Shown: positions 1 to 7,484 of the stretch, one piece after another | How positions within the stretch are numbered: the stretch's first letter is position 1 | How the letters are laid out: every line of letters starts with the position of its first letter | Source of the DNA: an uncultured Opitutia bacterium | GTDB taxonomy: Bacteria > Verrucomicrobiota > Verrucomicrobiia > Opitutales > Opitutaceae | DNA length: 35,355 bases | Direction: 5' to 3' | NCBI GenBank assembly: GCA_903919985.1 | Contig: CAIXKG010000093.1 | Span: 1-35,355, forward strand | Notes under the pieces: model-generated | What the model saw: only the letters and a program-made list of their open reading frames with translations | The model's database searches: none | Told to the model about the DNA's origin: nothing | Made by a program: the position numbers and the translations under genes

Positions 1-321
1 CTGGTTGCTCAACATTTCCGAGGCCTGATCGCACCAGGTCGATGCACCACCCGTTGCGTTTATCGTCTCCGCTCCTCTCCGTTCTCACGTAGACTCTTTT
101 TACTCCGGCCGACGGCCGTGGAGCGGACATCGATAAAAGATTTCAGCGTAGCGGAAGCCGTGAGGCTTTCGTCCGTATCCTCCAAAACGCTCACGCCTAC
201 TAGGACTCGGAAATTCGGCTACGCAGCCTTCTTGGTGCCGACTAACAGCAGCCGCCAATCGACCCAATGCGGACGACCTTGCGCCGTGCCGCAGCCTTTC
301 ACCCGCCGCGCTTTTCACCTC
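1..321. other. gene-free left edge with REP-like repeat
   Basis: No gene is supported here. The reading frame of the HlyD-type gene stays open upstream to a GTG at 118, but the extra 68 codons have no adaptor-like character. They also run through a REP-like repeat (148-171), so I treat this stretch as the untranslated leader of the secretion cassette. The left edge may cut off upstream regulatory sequence. Confidence 0.5.
148..171 (+). repeat. REP-like element, single copy
   Basis: The 24 bases starting GTAGCGGAAGCCGTGAGGCT match, in inverted orientation, the right arm of the paired element at 16991-17017 (AGCGGAGACCGTGAGGCTTT). They also resemble the left arm there and the minus-strand copy at 5461-5490. 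This fits a dispersed REP family. Confidence 0.5.
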
Positions 322-1602
322 ATGACGAACTATCTTCCCGCTACGCTCGCGCCGCATACCGTCGAAAGCCTGCATGCGATCCACGGGAAATCGCAGGCGT
401 GGATTTACCAACTCGCGTTGGCGGGTACGGCCTGCGCGCTGGGTGCGCTGCCGTTAATCACCGTCGACGTCACCATCCGCGCGGCCGGAATCGTTCGCCC
501 AATGACCGAGCGCGCGGAAATCCGCGTCCCGATCAACGCCCAAATCGAACAGGTGCTCGCGCACGACAACGATCACGTCGCCGCCGGTCAGCGCCTCCTG
601 ATCTTGCGCAGTCGCGATCTGGAGGAGCGAAGGCTGCTCAATCGATCCCGCGTCGAAAACAAAACCGCATTGATCGCCGATTTGCGGGAACTCAGTGCGG
701 CAAAAGCCGCGGCCCTGTACTCGGCTGATGAGGAGTCCGACCACATGGTTTCGGCCGGGAACGATTTCGCGGACGCTGCCTCACCAAAGTCCAAGTCTTC
801 GCCGACTGCCCGGGAACGGATCGAACTGTTCTCGCAGTCACTCGCTCTCCGCACCGCGGAACTTCGGGCTGATGCGAACGCGGTCCGATCGCAGGCCGCT
901 TATCGTGGTGGCGCGGTCGCGCGGTCCGAGCGGGAATTCGCGCGAGCTGAGGCACTGGCCCTAAAAGGTCTGCTGGCTGAGCGCGACCTCGACCAGGCCC
1001 GCGATGATCTCGTCGCCGCAAATTTTGAGCGATCAAGTCTAATGGAAGCGGCCACGGCCCGATGGTGTGCCCGACTACAAGACGAGGAATCGAATCTCGA
1101 TGCGCTTCGAACTGAAGCCGCGCGATTGGAAGAGGAACATGTCCAGACTACGATCAACGCTCCCCTCACTGGGGCGGTGCAAGGTCTCAGCGGTCTTTCT
1201 CCTGGAACCTGGCTGTCGGCCGGGCAGACCGTCGCGGTCATTTCACCTGACGACCGGCTGATCGTGGAAACATTGGTCTCGCCGCATGATGTCGGCTTGG
1301 TCCGCAGCGGGCAAAGCGTCCGACTCCAGGTCGACGCGTTTCCCTACACTCAATGGGGTTTTATCGAGGGTGAAGTGACCGCCATCGCCGCCGATTCGCA
1401 GGCGGGCTCGGCGAACAATTCAGGAAATTTTAAAGTCACCATCATCCCGAGTGCCACGCAGCTCAGTCTGCCCACCGGCCCGGTCGGCCATCTCCGCAAA
1501 GGCATGACGCTGACGGCCCGCTTCGTCGTCGCACGTCGCAGCCTGCTCCAAATTTTGTACGAGGACGTGAGCGCCTGGCTCAACCCGCAAGCGCAGGCGT
1601 GA
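322..1602 (+). CDS. HlyD-family periplasmic adaptor (membrane fusion protein) of a peptide exporter
   Basis: This 426-residue protein is a type I secretion adaptor that would link the inner-membrane ABC transporter at 2924-5113 to an outer-membrane channel. From the ATG at 322 it has a short cytoplasmic N-terminus, one membrane segment at about residues 31-48, and a first lipoyl/barrel half (IRVPINAQIEQVLAHDNDHV, with GQRLL). A long alanine/glutamate-rich alpha-helical hairpin follows at about residues 110-260, then a second barrel half (TTINAPLTGAVQGL) and a C-terminal beta domain ending near the KGMTLTARF stretch. This is the normal HlyD/EmrA layout and length. The frame is open from a GTG at 118, but that extension crosses a REP-like repeat, so 322 is preferred. 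The double-glycine peptide gene follows 69 bases later, which ties the adaptor to its export. No TolC-like partner is present in the window. Confidence 0.85.
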   Translation: MTNYLPATLAPHTVESLHAIHGKSQAWIYQLALAGTACALGALPLITVDVTIRAAGIVRPMTERAEIRVPINAQIEQVLAHDNDHVAAGQRLLILRSRDLEERRLLNRSRVENKTALIADLRELSAAKAAALYSADEESDHMVSAGNDFADAASPKSKSSPTARERIELFSQSLALRTAELRADANAVRSQAAYRGGAVARSEREFARAEALALKGLLAERDLDQARDDLVAANFERSSLMEAATARWCARLQDEESNLDALRTEAARLEEEHVQTTINAPLTGAVQGLSGLSPGTWLSAGQTVAVISPDDRLIVETLVSPHDVGLVRSGQSVRLQVDAFPYTQWGFIEGEVTAIAADSQAGSANNSGNFKVTIIPSATQLSLPTGPVGHLRKGMTLTARFVVARRSLLQILYEDVSAWLNPQAQA

Positions 1603-1620
1603 TCGGACCCTCACGCGCCT

Positions 1621-1645
1621 TTTCTCCGGCATGTCGCTGGAGAAA
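1621..1645 (+). promoter_or_regulatory. hairpin between adaptor and peptide genes
   Basis: TTTCTCC (1621-1627) pairs with GGAGAAA (1639-1645) around an 11-base loop. It has no T-run, so it is not a classical terminator. It lies in the leader of the peptide gene and could stabilise or attenuate its mRNA. The peptide ATG at 1672 has no close Shine-Dalgarno; the only purine-rich stretch is the right arm of this hairpin, 26 bases upstream. Confidence 0.35.
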
Positions 1646-1671
1646 TATCAACAAACCAAAACTAGATTGTT

Positions 1672-1905
1672 ATGAAAAACACACACCCATCCATGATGTG
1701 GGGCGACGAACTCGCCCCGCACGAAATGCAAGCAACCAACGGCGGCGACTTCTTTGAAGTCCTCATCGGCGTCTCTCTGGTCGATTTCTTCTACAACCTC
1801 TGGCGTGAGGACGGAGATGTCGCTGCGGCCGCTATGGACACGCGAGAGGACCTAACGGCCCTCTGGAACGCAATCAAATCGCTTACTGGAACGTTTGCTG
1901 CTTGA
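1672..1905 (+). CDS. double-glycine leader peptide (bacteriocin-like or signal peptide precursor)
   Basis: This encodes a 77-residue precursor. The leader ends in Gly24-Gly25 and matches the class II bacteriocin/C39 leader rule: Leu at -12 (residue 14), Glu at -8 (18), Met at -7 (19) and GG at -2/-1. C39 peptidases recognise exactly these positions and cut after GG. The predicted core is residues 26-77 (52 residues). It starts DFFEVLIG, has a hydrophobic aromatic first half and a second helix-prone stretch, and contains no Cys. By count it has nine acidic and three basic residues, so lanthionine or disulfide formation is excluded and it is unlike cationic pore-forming bacteriocins. Its neighbours are an HlyD adaptor upstream and a C39-peptidase ABC transporter downstream. 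The role (toxin, signal or matrix peptide) cannot be told from sequence. Confidence 0.75.
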   Translation: MKNTHPSMMWGDELAPHEMQATNGGDFFEVLIGVSLVDFFYNLWREDGDVAAAAMDTREDLTALWNAIKSLTGTFAA

Positions 1906-1911
1906 TTCAGC

Positions 1912-1941
1912 ACTCCTGCCTCCAACCCAGGCAGGAGTTTT
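1912..1941 (+). terminator. strong hairpin: terminator or RBS-sequestering element
   Basis: ACTCCTGCC (1912-1920) and GGCAGGAGT (1930-1938) form a perfect 9-bp stem with a 9-base loop, followed by TTTT (1938-1941) and then CCCC. It lies 6 bases after the peptide stop codon and looks like an intrinsic terminator with a short U-tract. The right arm also contains AGGAG (1933-1937), which sits 8 bases before the ATG at 1946 and is the obvious Shine-Dalgarno of the next gene. It may therefore limit read-through, hide the ribosome site, or both. Confidence 0.65.
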
Positions 1942-1945
1942 CCCC

Positions 1946-2773
1946 ATGAAATATCTTTTTTGTTTAGTTTTGATCTTTGCATCGGTGAGCCTCGCGGCAA
2001 CGGAGCCCGCTGAACAAATGGAGTCGGTCGCGGTGCAAAGTAAAACCCTGAAGGGGTACGGGTTTTATCGGTTGTATTCCGAATACCTGGACTTTGATAA
2101 ATCGATCGCCCCAAAGACGTTTCAGTTCGTCGGCTTCTCACCGCAAAAAAAAGTCACGAGCCAGTCGAATCTGCCGTTGAAGAAATTTGTCGTGTCCCCG
2201 CTGGGAAAGAAGACGGAGCTCACGAGTCCGAACGGGATCTATTCCGTCGAAGAAAAATATCGGGATTACCGGGTTACCAGCAACCAGCCGTTTCTGTCGG
2301 ATATGGACTATTTTATTTACCGATTCACGCCACCCACGACGCCGTCCGGTCTGCTGAGCAAGGGATCGCTCGACGAAATGCTGCGGGAGTTTAACGCTTT
2401 CCTGAAAGCGCGGTATAAATTCATCGACCGCGCCGCGTACGCCCCGCCTTTCATGTACCAGTTAAAACAAGCGCGGACCTCGACCGCCGATATCTGCGTG
2501 ATCTGCTCGGATGATGAGAGCTACCTTGCTGCGCTAAATTATCACCAACTTGGCACGATTGCCGACCATGCATTGATTTTTTCCGCGAAGGCGCTTTCGC
2601 AGTTGCCGCCTGATTGGGGCGTCGATCCCCAACGCATCAGTCATACTTTCCCGTGGCGTAAAGGCGTCGACTTGCCGCGTAGGTCGGCGGAGGGCGTGTG
2701 GTTCCGGTGTTCGGTCCTTCGTCGGTTGTGGCAAGCCCCCGACGGCTGGTGTGTGGCGCGGATGAGCCCGTAA
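1946..2773 (+). CDS. secreted protein of unknown function in the peptide-export cassette
   Basis: I do not recognise this 275-residue protein. The start at 1946 gives a clean signal peptide (MKYLFCLVLIFASVSLA, likely cut after Ala) and has AGGAG 8 bases upstream. The open frame back to 1895 overlaps the peptide gene and the hairpin and is not preferred. The body is mixed alpha/beta with several aromatic stretches and a Cys pair in ICVICSDD around residue 185. The last 35 or so residues (from about WRKGVD) are rich in Arg, Trp and Cys and look like read-through of structured non-coding DNA, so the original C-terminus may have been replaced. It lies between the peptide gene and its transporter, so a role as accessory, maturation or immunity protein is possible. 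That is inference from position only. Confidence 0.6.
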   Translation: MKYLFCLVLIFASVSLAATEPAEQMESVAVQSKTLKGYGFYRLYSEYLDFDKSIAPKTFQFVGFSPQKKVTSQSNLPLKKFVVSPLGKKTELTSPNGIYSVEEKYRDYRVTSNQPFLSDMDYFIYRFTPPTTPSGLLSKGSLDEMLREFNAFLKARYKFIDRAAYAPPFMYQLKQARTSTADICVICSDDESYLAALNYHQLGTIADHALIFSAKALSQLPPDWGVDPQRISHTFPWRKGVDLPRRSAEGVWFRCSVLRRLWQAPDGWCVARMSP

Positions 2774-2794
2774 AAGCGGATCGTCCGAGGGTCG

Positions 2795-2877
2795 GGCGGG
2801 TTATCCTTTACCCGCCGGTCAGGCACCGCTCCTTGCGTCAGCCGGCTCGCAACGGCGCGTTAGGTATAACGTGCCCT
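2795..2877. other. structured leader upstream of the peptidase-transporter
   Basis: Three nested or adjacent inverted repeats fill this gap: GGCGGGT/ACCCGCC (2795-2816, 8-base loop), TTGCG/CGCAA around the palindrome AGCCGGCT, and GGCAC/GTGCC enclosing the latter. The right end reads GTTAGGT, like the 3' core of an integron attC site, but no 5' partner (RYYYAAC) was found within 100 bases. The first hairpin could end transcription of the upstream gene, although it lacks a T-run. Confidence 0.3.
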
Positions 2878-2923
2878 GCTTTTTCGATCTGCTCCGATCC
2901 CCAAACCCAAACCGGAAAATCAC

Positions 2924-5113
2924 ATGTCTCGTTTCAAACAACGTGATGTCACCGACTGCGGCGCCTGCTGCCTGGGCTACGTCGCCGCTCACTACGGAAA
3001 GCCGGTGCCGATCGCCAAGCTGCGCCAGCTGGCGGGCACCAACATGCAAGGTTCTACCGCGCTCGGTTTGACGGCAGCTGCGGTTCATTTCGGCCTGATC
3101 GCCAAAGGGGTGAAGGGTGCCGCGACCGCTTTGCCGCATGCTCCTTGCCCTGCCATCGCGCACTGCCTGATCGACAATAAACGCATGCACTACGTGGTGC
3201 TCGTTGCTTGGACGCCGAAGTGCGCGCGAGTGATGGACCCGGCGGTCGGTCGGGTGGAGAAATGGTCGCACGAAAAATTTAAATCCTATTGGACTGGCGT
3301 GCTCATTATCCTCGCTCCCGGCGATCATTTCCAACCCGGCGACGCCACAGTTTCCCCGGTGCGACGCCTTTGGCAGTTGCTACAACCGCATCATGCCGTC
3401 CTCGCCCAAACTTTGGTGGGCGCCATCCTGTCGACCATCCTGGCTCTGGCCATGTCGGTCTATGTGCAAAAAATTGTGGACTCGGTCATACCCGATGGAA
3501 ACCACTCGCTGCTCAATTTGCTCGGTGTGGCGATGGGCGTGGTGCTGGCGTTCAGGCTGGTGCTCGGGGTTTTCCAAGCACTGTTATCGCTTCGCACGGC
3601 CCAGCGCATCGATGCGGCGATTATCCTCGGCTACTACCGCCACCTCCTTCGGCTGCCGCAGCCATTTTTCGATACGATGCGCGTCGGTGAAATCACGTCG
3701 CGGGTCGGCGACGCGGTTAAGATCCGCAATTTCCTGAACAACGCCCTCGTCAATCTGCTGCTCAATCCGCTCATCCTGATTTTCGCCATCGCGGCCATGT
3801 TTTTCTATTCATGGAAACTCGCGCTGCTTTCACTTGGCCTCCTGCCCGGGAACGCCCTGCTGTACTGGTTCGTCAATCTGCGCAACCGCACGTACCAGCG
3901 CCAGCTGATGGAGCGCAGCGCCGATTTTAGCGCACAGCTCACGGAGTCGCTTCAAGCTCAACCGGCGCTCCGGCGCTTTCGTCTCGAGGAGGCAGCCGAA
4001 CTGCGCACCGAGATCCGCCTCGTCCGATTGCTCAAGACCGCCTATCGCGCGGCCATCGCGTCGCTCGGATGCAGCACCACCGCCACCTTGCTCACTCAAG
4101 CCTATTTGATCGGTCTGTTGTGGCTCGGCGCCTCGCTCGTGCTCGAATCGCGCCTTACGCCGGGGCAATTGATGTCATGTTACACGCTGGCCGGATACTT
4201 GACCGGTCCGCTCGCTGCGTTGATCGGTCTCAATACTTCGATTCAGGAGGCGCTGATCGCCACGGACCGGCTCTTCGAAATCATGGACCTCGAACTCGAA
4301 AAGAATACCGGCACGATTGAGTTCACCCCGGCGCACGCGTGCGACCTGTGCTTTGAACAGGTTTCGTTTCATCACGCCGGCCGACTTGCGACTCTGCGCG
4401 ACATCAACCTCACCGTTCCCGTCGGACGAATCACCGTGCTCGCCGGTAATTCTGGCTGCGGTAAGAGCACGCTGCTCGCGCTTCTGCAACGACTCTATCT
4501 CCCCGAACAGGGCCGCGTGTGTCTTGGCGGAATCGATGTCCAGTATTTCACGCTCGATTCACTCCGTCGCCATCTCGCAGTTGTGCCCCAAGCGACGGTA
4601 CTGTTGTCGGGTACGATCCTCGAAAACCTCGCGCCGGGTGATCCGCAGCCGCAGATGGAACGCCTGCTCCGCCTGTGCCGGGACGTGGGAATTCTCGAGT
4701 TCGTCGAAACGCTGCCGCAAAAATTCTTAACTCATCTGGGCGAGAACGGCGTAAATCTTTCCGGCGGCCAACGTCAGCGCTTGGCTCTCGTCCGCGCCCT
4801 TTACGTCGACGCGCCGATTTTGCTGCTGGATGAACCGACGGCCGCTCTCGATCCGGCATCCGAAGCCACCATTCTTGCGCTGCTCCAAACGCTCCGGGAC
4901 GAAGGGAAAACCATCCTCATCGCGGCCCATCATCCCACGGTGCTGGCGATCGCCGATCAGATTGTGCGGATGGACGAGGGCCGGATCGTTGCGATCGAAC
5001 CCGGCGAGCGCTTCGCGGCAGACGATCCGCCTTCCCGCCATGGCACCAACTCGGGGGCCGCGGGCGGAATTAGTCCCGTGATGCTGCCGGGCATAAATGT
5101 TTCTGCAGCCTGA
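2924..5113 (+). CDS. peptidase-containing ABC transporter (C39 peptidase, exporter membrane domain, ATPase)
   Basis: This 729-residue transporter both cuts and exports double-glycine peptides. The N-terminal C39 domain (about 1-135) has the signature Gln6, Asp8 and Asp11-Cys12-Gly13, with catalytic Cys12, His89 (MHYVVL) and Asp105 (VMDPA). A six-helix exporter membrane domain spans about 150-445. The nucleotide-binding domain has Walker A GNSGCGKS (508-515), signature LSGGQRQRL (612-620), Walker B ILLLDE (632-637) and a switch His at 669/670. All catalytic residues are present and the length is normal for the family, so it looks functional. The ATG at 2924 places the peptidase Cys at the usual distance from the N-terminus. 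It pairs with the HlyD adaptor (322-1602), and the peptide at 1672-1905 is its likely substrate. Confidence 0.93.
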   Translation: MSRFKQRDVTDCGACCLGYVAAHYGKPVPIAKLRQLAGTNMQGSTALGLTAAAVHFGLIAKGVKGAATALPHAPCPAIAHCLIDNKRMHYVVLVAWTPKCARVMDPAVGRVEKWSHEKFKSYWTGVLIILAPGDHFQPGDATVSPVRRLWQLLQPHHAVLAQTLVGAILSTILALAMSVYVQKIVDSVIPDGNHSLLNLLGVAMGVVLAFRLVLGVFQALLSLRTAQRIDAAIILGYYRHLLRLPQPFFDTMRVGEITSRVGDAVKIRNFLNNALVNLLLNPLILIFAIAAMFFYSWKLALLSLGLLPGNALLYWFVNLRNRTYQRQLMERSADFSAQLTESLQAQPALRRFRLEEAAELRTEIRLVRLLKTAYRAAIASLGCSTTATLLTQAYLIGLLWLGASLVLESRLTPGQLMSCYTLAGYLTGPLAALIGLNTSIQEALIATDRLFEIMDLELEKNTGTIEFTPAHACDLCFEQVSFHHAGRLATLRDINLTVPVGRITVLAGNSGCGKSTLLALLQRLYLPEQGRVCLGGIDVQYFTLDSLRRHLAVVPQATVLLSGTILENLAPGDPQPQMERLLRLCRDVGILEFVETLPQKFLTHLGENGVNLSGGQRQRLALVRALYVDAPILLLDEPTAALDPASEATILALLQTLRDEGKTILIAAHHPTVLAIADQIVRMDEGRIVAIEPGERFAADDPPSRHGTNSGAAGGISPVMLPGINVSAA

Positions 5114-5130
5114 GCCCACACGGTCGCTGA

Positions 5131-5298
5131 AATGCAGCGTATTTGGGTGGCCGCATTTCGGCCGTACAGGGCAAAGATGTGGTGCCGGGCTACCGCGACG
5201 GGTGCCTCGTGAGCCTCGGCACGGTCGGCGAGTTGAAAAAATATCACGTCGTGATGCGTGAGGAGTTCGCGGCGCGGACGAACGGGTGGGGAGCTTAA
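5131..5298 (+). pseudogene. coding remnant, C-terminal fragment of an unidentified protein
   Basis: An open stretch of 55 codons begins right after an in-frame TGA (5128-5130), has no plausible ATG start near its beginning, and ends at TAA (5296-5298). The translation runs from NAAYLGGRIS through VVPGYRDGCLVSLGTV to a terminal RTNGWGA. It looks like the folded C-terminal tail of a real protein rather than random sequence. I cannot name the family. It may be the surviving end of a gene displaced when the secretion cassette was inserted. Confidence 0.4.
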
Positions 5299-5316
5299 GC
5301 CGGCACAATAGAGTTA

Positions 5317-5385
5317 AAATCAAGGTGGGTCAGCTCGCTTGAGTGTGCCCGAGCGTCCGCAAGCGGACGGGCCTTCGCGGTCACC
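5317..5385 (+). repeat. 69-base dispersed repeat, copy 1
   Basis: This aligns without gaps to 16136-16204 at roughly three quarters identity. Both copies share AAATC, AGGT, GGTCAG, TCGCT and the block AGCGGACGGGCCT. The inner part GTCCGCAAGCGGAC is a near-perfect small hairpin. It lies in non-coding DNA between convergent genes. Confidence 0.55.
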
Positions 5386-5460
5386 GACCAAGTTTAGCAG
5401 CAGGCGAAGGCATTTCGATTTCACCTTAGCTTACGCGCCGAAACGTTTAGGCGTTTAGCA

Positions 5461-5490
5461 CTAGACGCTCGCGCGTTCCGCTACCAACCG
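5461..5490 (-). repeat. REP-like element overlapping the helicase stop
   Basis: Read on the minus strand this is GGTTGGTAGCGGAACGCGCG followed by AGCGTCTAG. It matches the left arm of the paired REP at 16959-16984 (GGTAGCGGAACGCGTGAGCG). It covers the last codons and stop of the helicase gene. Confidence 0.5.
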
Positions 5491-7484
5491 TAGCTCCGCT
5501 TGATCTTCAGCGGCTGGTAGAGATCGGCCGGAATTTCCTGCAGAAAACGACTGGGGGTCATGAGCATCGCGGGGCCGCCTTTCGTGTTCACCTTGGGCCA
5601 GCAGAGGTACAGCTCGTCGCGCGCACGCGTGACCGCGACGTAGAACAGCCGCCGCTCTTCCTCGACATCACCGGCCTCGATCGAGCGGCGCAGGGGAAAC
5701 ATGCCGTCGGCGAGGCCGATTAAAAATACCGCGGCGTATTCGAGTCCCTTTGCTTGGTGCACCGTTGTGAGACGGAGCGCGTCGGCGTCGGGATCGGCGG
5801 AGCGATTGCTGGTTTCGCCGTTGAGCAGCATGATCTGCGCGAGCATGTCCTGCATGTCCTCGAACCGGGTCGCGAAACCGATGAGCGATTTCAAATCATC
5901 GAGGCGGGAAACGTAGTTGGCGAAAGCACCTTTGAGGTAGTCGCCGTACCAACCGTCGATCGCCGTCTCGATCGCGTTCGAAGGTTTCATCGTGCGCATC
6001 ACCTCGGCCACCTGCTGGAGCGATGTGACGAGCTTGGGCCACTCCTCCTTTGCGTCCTTGGGTACGCGCGAACGTACGTCGTCGGAATCGAGCACATCGA
6101 CGAAGTTCTTCTGGAGTAACTTCGCGTGGTCGAGCGCGGCCGCGTAGATTTTTTGCGCGCCCTTGTCGCCGACTTTCGGGAGCAGTACGACGAGTCGGTT
6201 CCAGGCGAGCGTGTCGGAGGGATTGTAGACGAAGCGCAACAACGCGATCAGGTCGCGCACGTGGGCTTGTTCAAAAAAGCGGACGCCGCTCGTGATCTGG
6301 TAGGGAATCTGGAGACGCGAAAGCTCAAGCTGGATGTCGAGCGCCTGAAAATGTGCGCGGTAGAGGATCGCGATGTCGGACAAGGCGCAGCCTTCGTCGG
6401 TGAGACCGCGGATGCGTTGCACGATGAACTGCGCCTGCTCGCGGCTGTCCATCGACTGGACGACATACGGTTTCTCGGAGTTGGCGCGATGCGGGCGCAG
6501 CTCCTTGTCGAAGTGACGGCCCTTCGGTTGCGCGAGCAGCACGGCGTTGGCCAGGGCGAGAATTTGCGGAGTCGAGCGGTAGTTCGTCTCGATGTAATGC
6601 ATCACCGTACCGGGATGCCGGTCGGGAAAAGTCAGGATGTTTTCGAAATTGGCGCCGCGCCACGAGTAGATGCACTGCGCGTCATCGCCGACCGCCATGA
6701 CTTGGTGGTGCGCGCCGATGGCGTCGACGATCTGGGACTGCAGCGTGTTGGTGTCCTGATATTCGTCGACCAGCACGTGGCGAAACCGGTGCGAGAAATA
6801 GGCGGCGGTTTCGGGCGATTTTTTCAGGAGCTCGAGCCAGAACTCGAGGAGATCGTCGTAGTCGAGGACGTTCGCCTGGCGTTTCGCCTCGGCGTATTTT
6901 TTGGCGAAGAGCGGGAGACGCTCGATCAGCGTGTCGTATTGCGGGAAGAAGCGCGTGACGGTTTCGCTGAGGGAAAGCTGAGTATTGCGCGCCATCGAGA
7001 TCACGGAGTGCAACGGGCCGGGACGTGGATGCGTTTTATCTTTGAAGAAAGCCTTGTCCGCGGATTCGACCGCGTCGCGCAGGAGACTTTCCGATTCATC
7101 GGCGTCGAGAATGGTGAACGTGCGCGGCAGGCCGATGGTTTCGCCGTGCATGCGCAACGTGCGGTGGCCGATGCTGTGAAAGGTGCCGCCCCAGAAGCGT
7201 CCGGGTTCGACGCCAGTCAGATCCTGCACGCGGTGGAGCATTTCCTTCGCGGCCTTGTTGGTGAACGTGAGCAGGAGGATTTCGCCCGGTCTGACTCCTT
7301 GGGAGAGCAGGTAGGCGACGCGGTAGGTGAGCGTGCGGGTTTTGCCTGAGCCAGCGCCGGCCAGGACGAGCAGCGGTCCGGGGGGCGCGGTGACGGCTGC
7401 AAATTGCTCGTCGTTGAGTTCCTTGCGGAAATCGATCGGCGGCACGCCGTGCGGAGCGGAGGTTGGGTCGAGGGCAAAATCCAT
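5481..7484 (-). CDS. uvrD: UvrD/PcrA/Rep-type superfamily 1A DNA helicase
   Basis: This 667-residue ATP-dependent 3'-5' helicase of repair or replication restart has all SF1A motifs in order. They are the Q-motif (LNDEQ), Walker A AGAGSGKT (42-49), motif Ia (TFTNKAA), motif II VDEYQDTN, motif III GDDAQCIYSWRGA, motif IV (TNYRST), motif V TVHQAKGLEY and motif VI FYVAVTRAR. The ATG at 7484 is chosen because the open frame upstream (to 7604) is low-complexity and unlike the family. The protein ends soon after motif VI at KRSYGW and lacks the extended C-terminal tail (RNAP-binding Tudor-like in PcrA/UvrD). In length it is closer to Rep. The exact orthology among UvrD, PcrA and Rep is open. It is a single gene with no obvious operon partner. 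Confidence 0.93.
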   Translation of the reverse strand: MDFALDPTSAPHGVPPIDFRKELNDEQFAAVTAPPGPLLVLAGAGSGKTRTLTYRVAYLLSQGVRPGEILLLTFTNKAAKEMLHRVQDLTGVEPGRFWGGTFHSIGHRTLRMHGETIGLPRTFTILDADESESLLRDAVESADKAFFKDKTHPRPGPLHSVISMARNTQLSLSETVTRFFPQYDTLIERLPLFAKKYAEAKRQANVLDYDDLLEFWLELLKKSPETAAYFSHRFRHVLVDEYQDTNTLQSQIVDAIGAHHQVMAVGDDAQCIYSWRGANFENILTFPDRHPGTVMHYIETNYRSTPQILALANAVLLAQPKGRHFDKELRPHRANSEKPYVVQSMDSREQAQFIVQRIRGLTDEGCALSDIAILYRAHFQALDIQLELSRLQIPYQITSGVRFFEQAHVRDLIALLRFVYNPSDTLAWNRLVVLLPKVGDKGAQKIYAAALDHAKLLQKNFVDVLDSDDVRSRVPKDAKEEWPKLVTSLQQVAEVMRTMKPSNAIETAIDGWYGDYLKGAFANYVSRLDDLKSLIGFATRFEDMQDMLAQIMLLNGETSNRSADPDADALRLTTVHQAKGLEYAAVFLIGLADGMFPLRRSIEAGDVEEERRLFYVAVTRARDELYLCWPKVNTKGGPAMLMTPSRFLQEIPADLYQPLKIKRSYGW

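Larger units (their letters stand above)
5114..5480. other. convergent intergenic stretch with remnant and repeats
   Basis: No intact gene is present between the transporter and the helicase. The stretch holds a short coding remnant (5131-5298), one copy of a 69-base dispersed repeat (5317-5385), an imperfect hairpin near 5432-5456 around GCCGAAACG/CGTTTAGC, and a REP-like element at 5461-5490 that overlaps the helicase stop codon. Confidence 0.55.

Noticed and set aside
2855-2870. GTTAGGT resembling the 3' core of an integron attC site
   Set aside because: No RYYYAAC partner was found upstream within 100 bases, no integrase gene is in the window, and the flanking genes are not cassette-like.
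6126-7349. 407-codon open frame on the plus strand inside the helicase gene
   Set aside because: It is antisense to conserved helicase motifs, its composition is that of a complement shadow in GC-rich DNA, and it has no recognisable domain.
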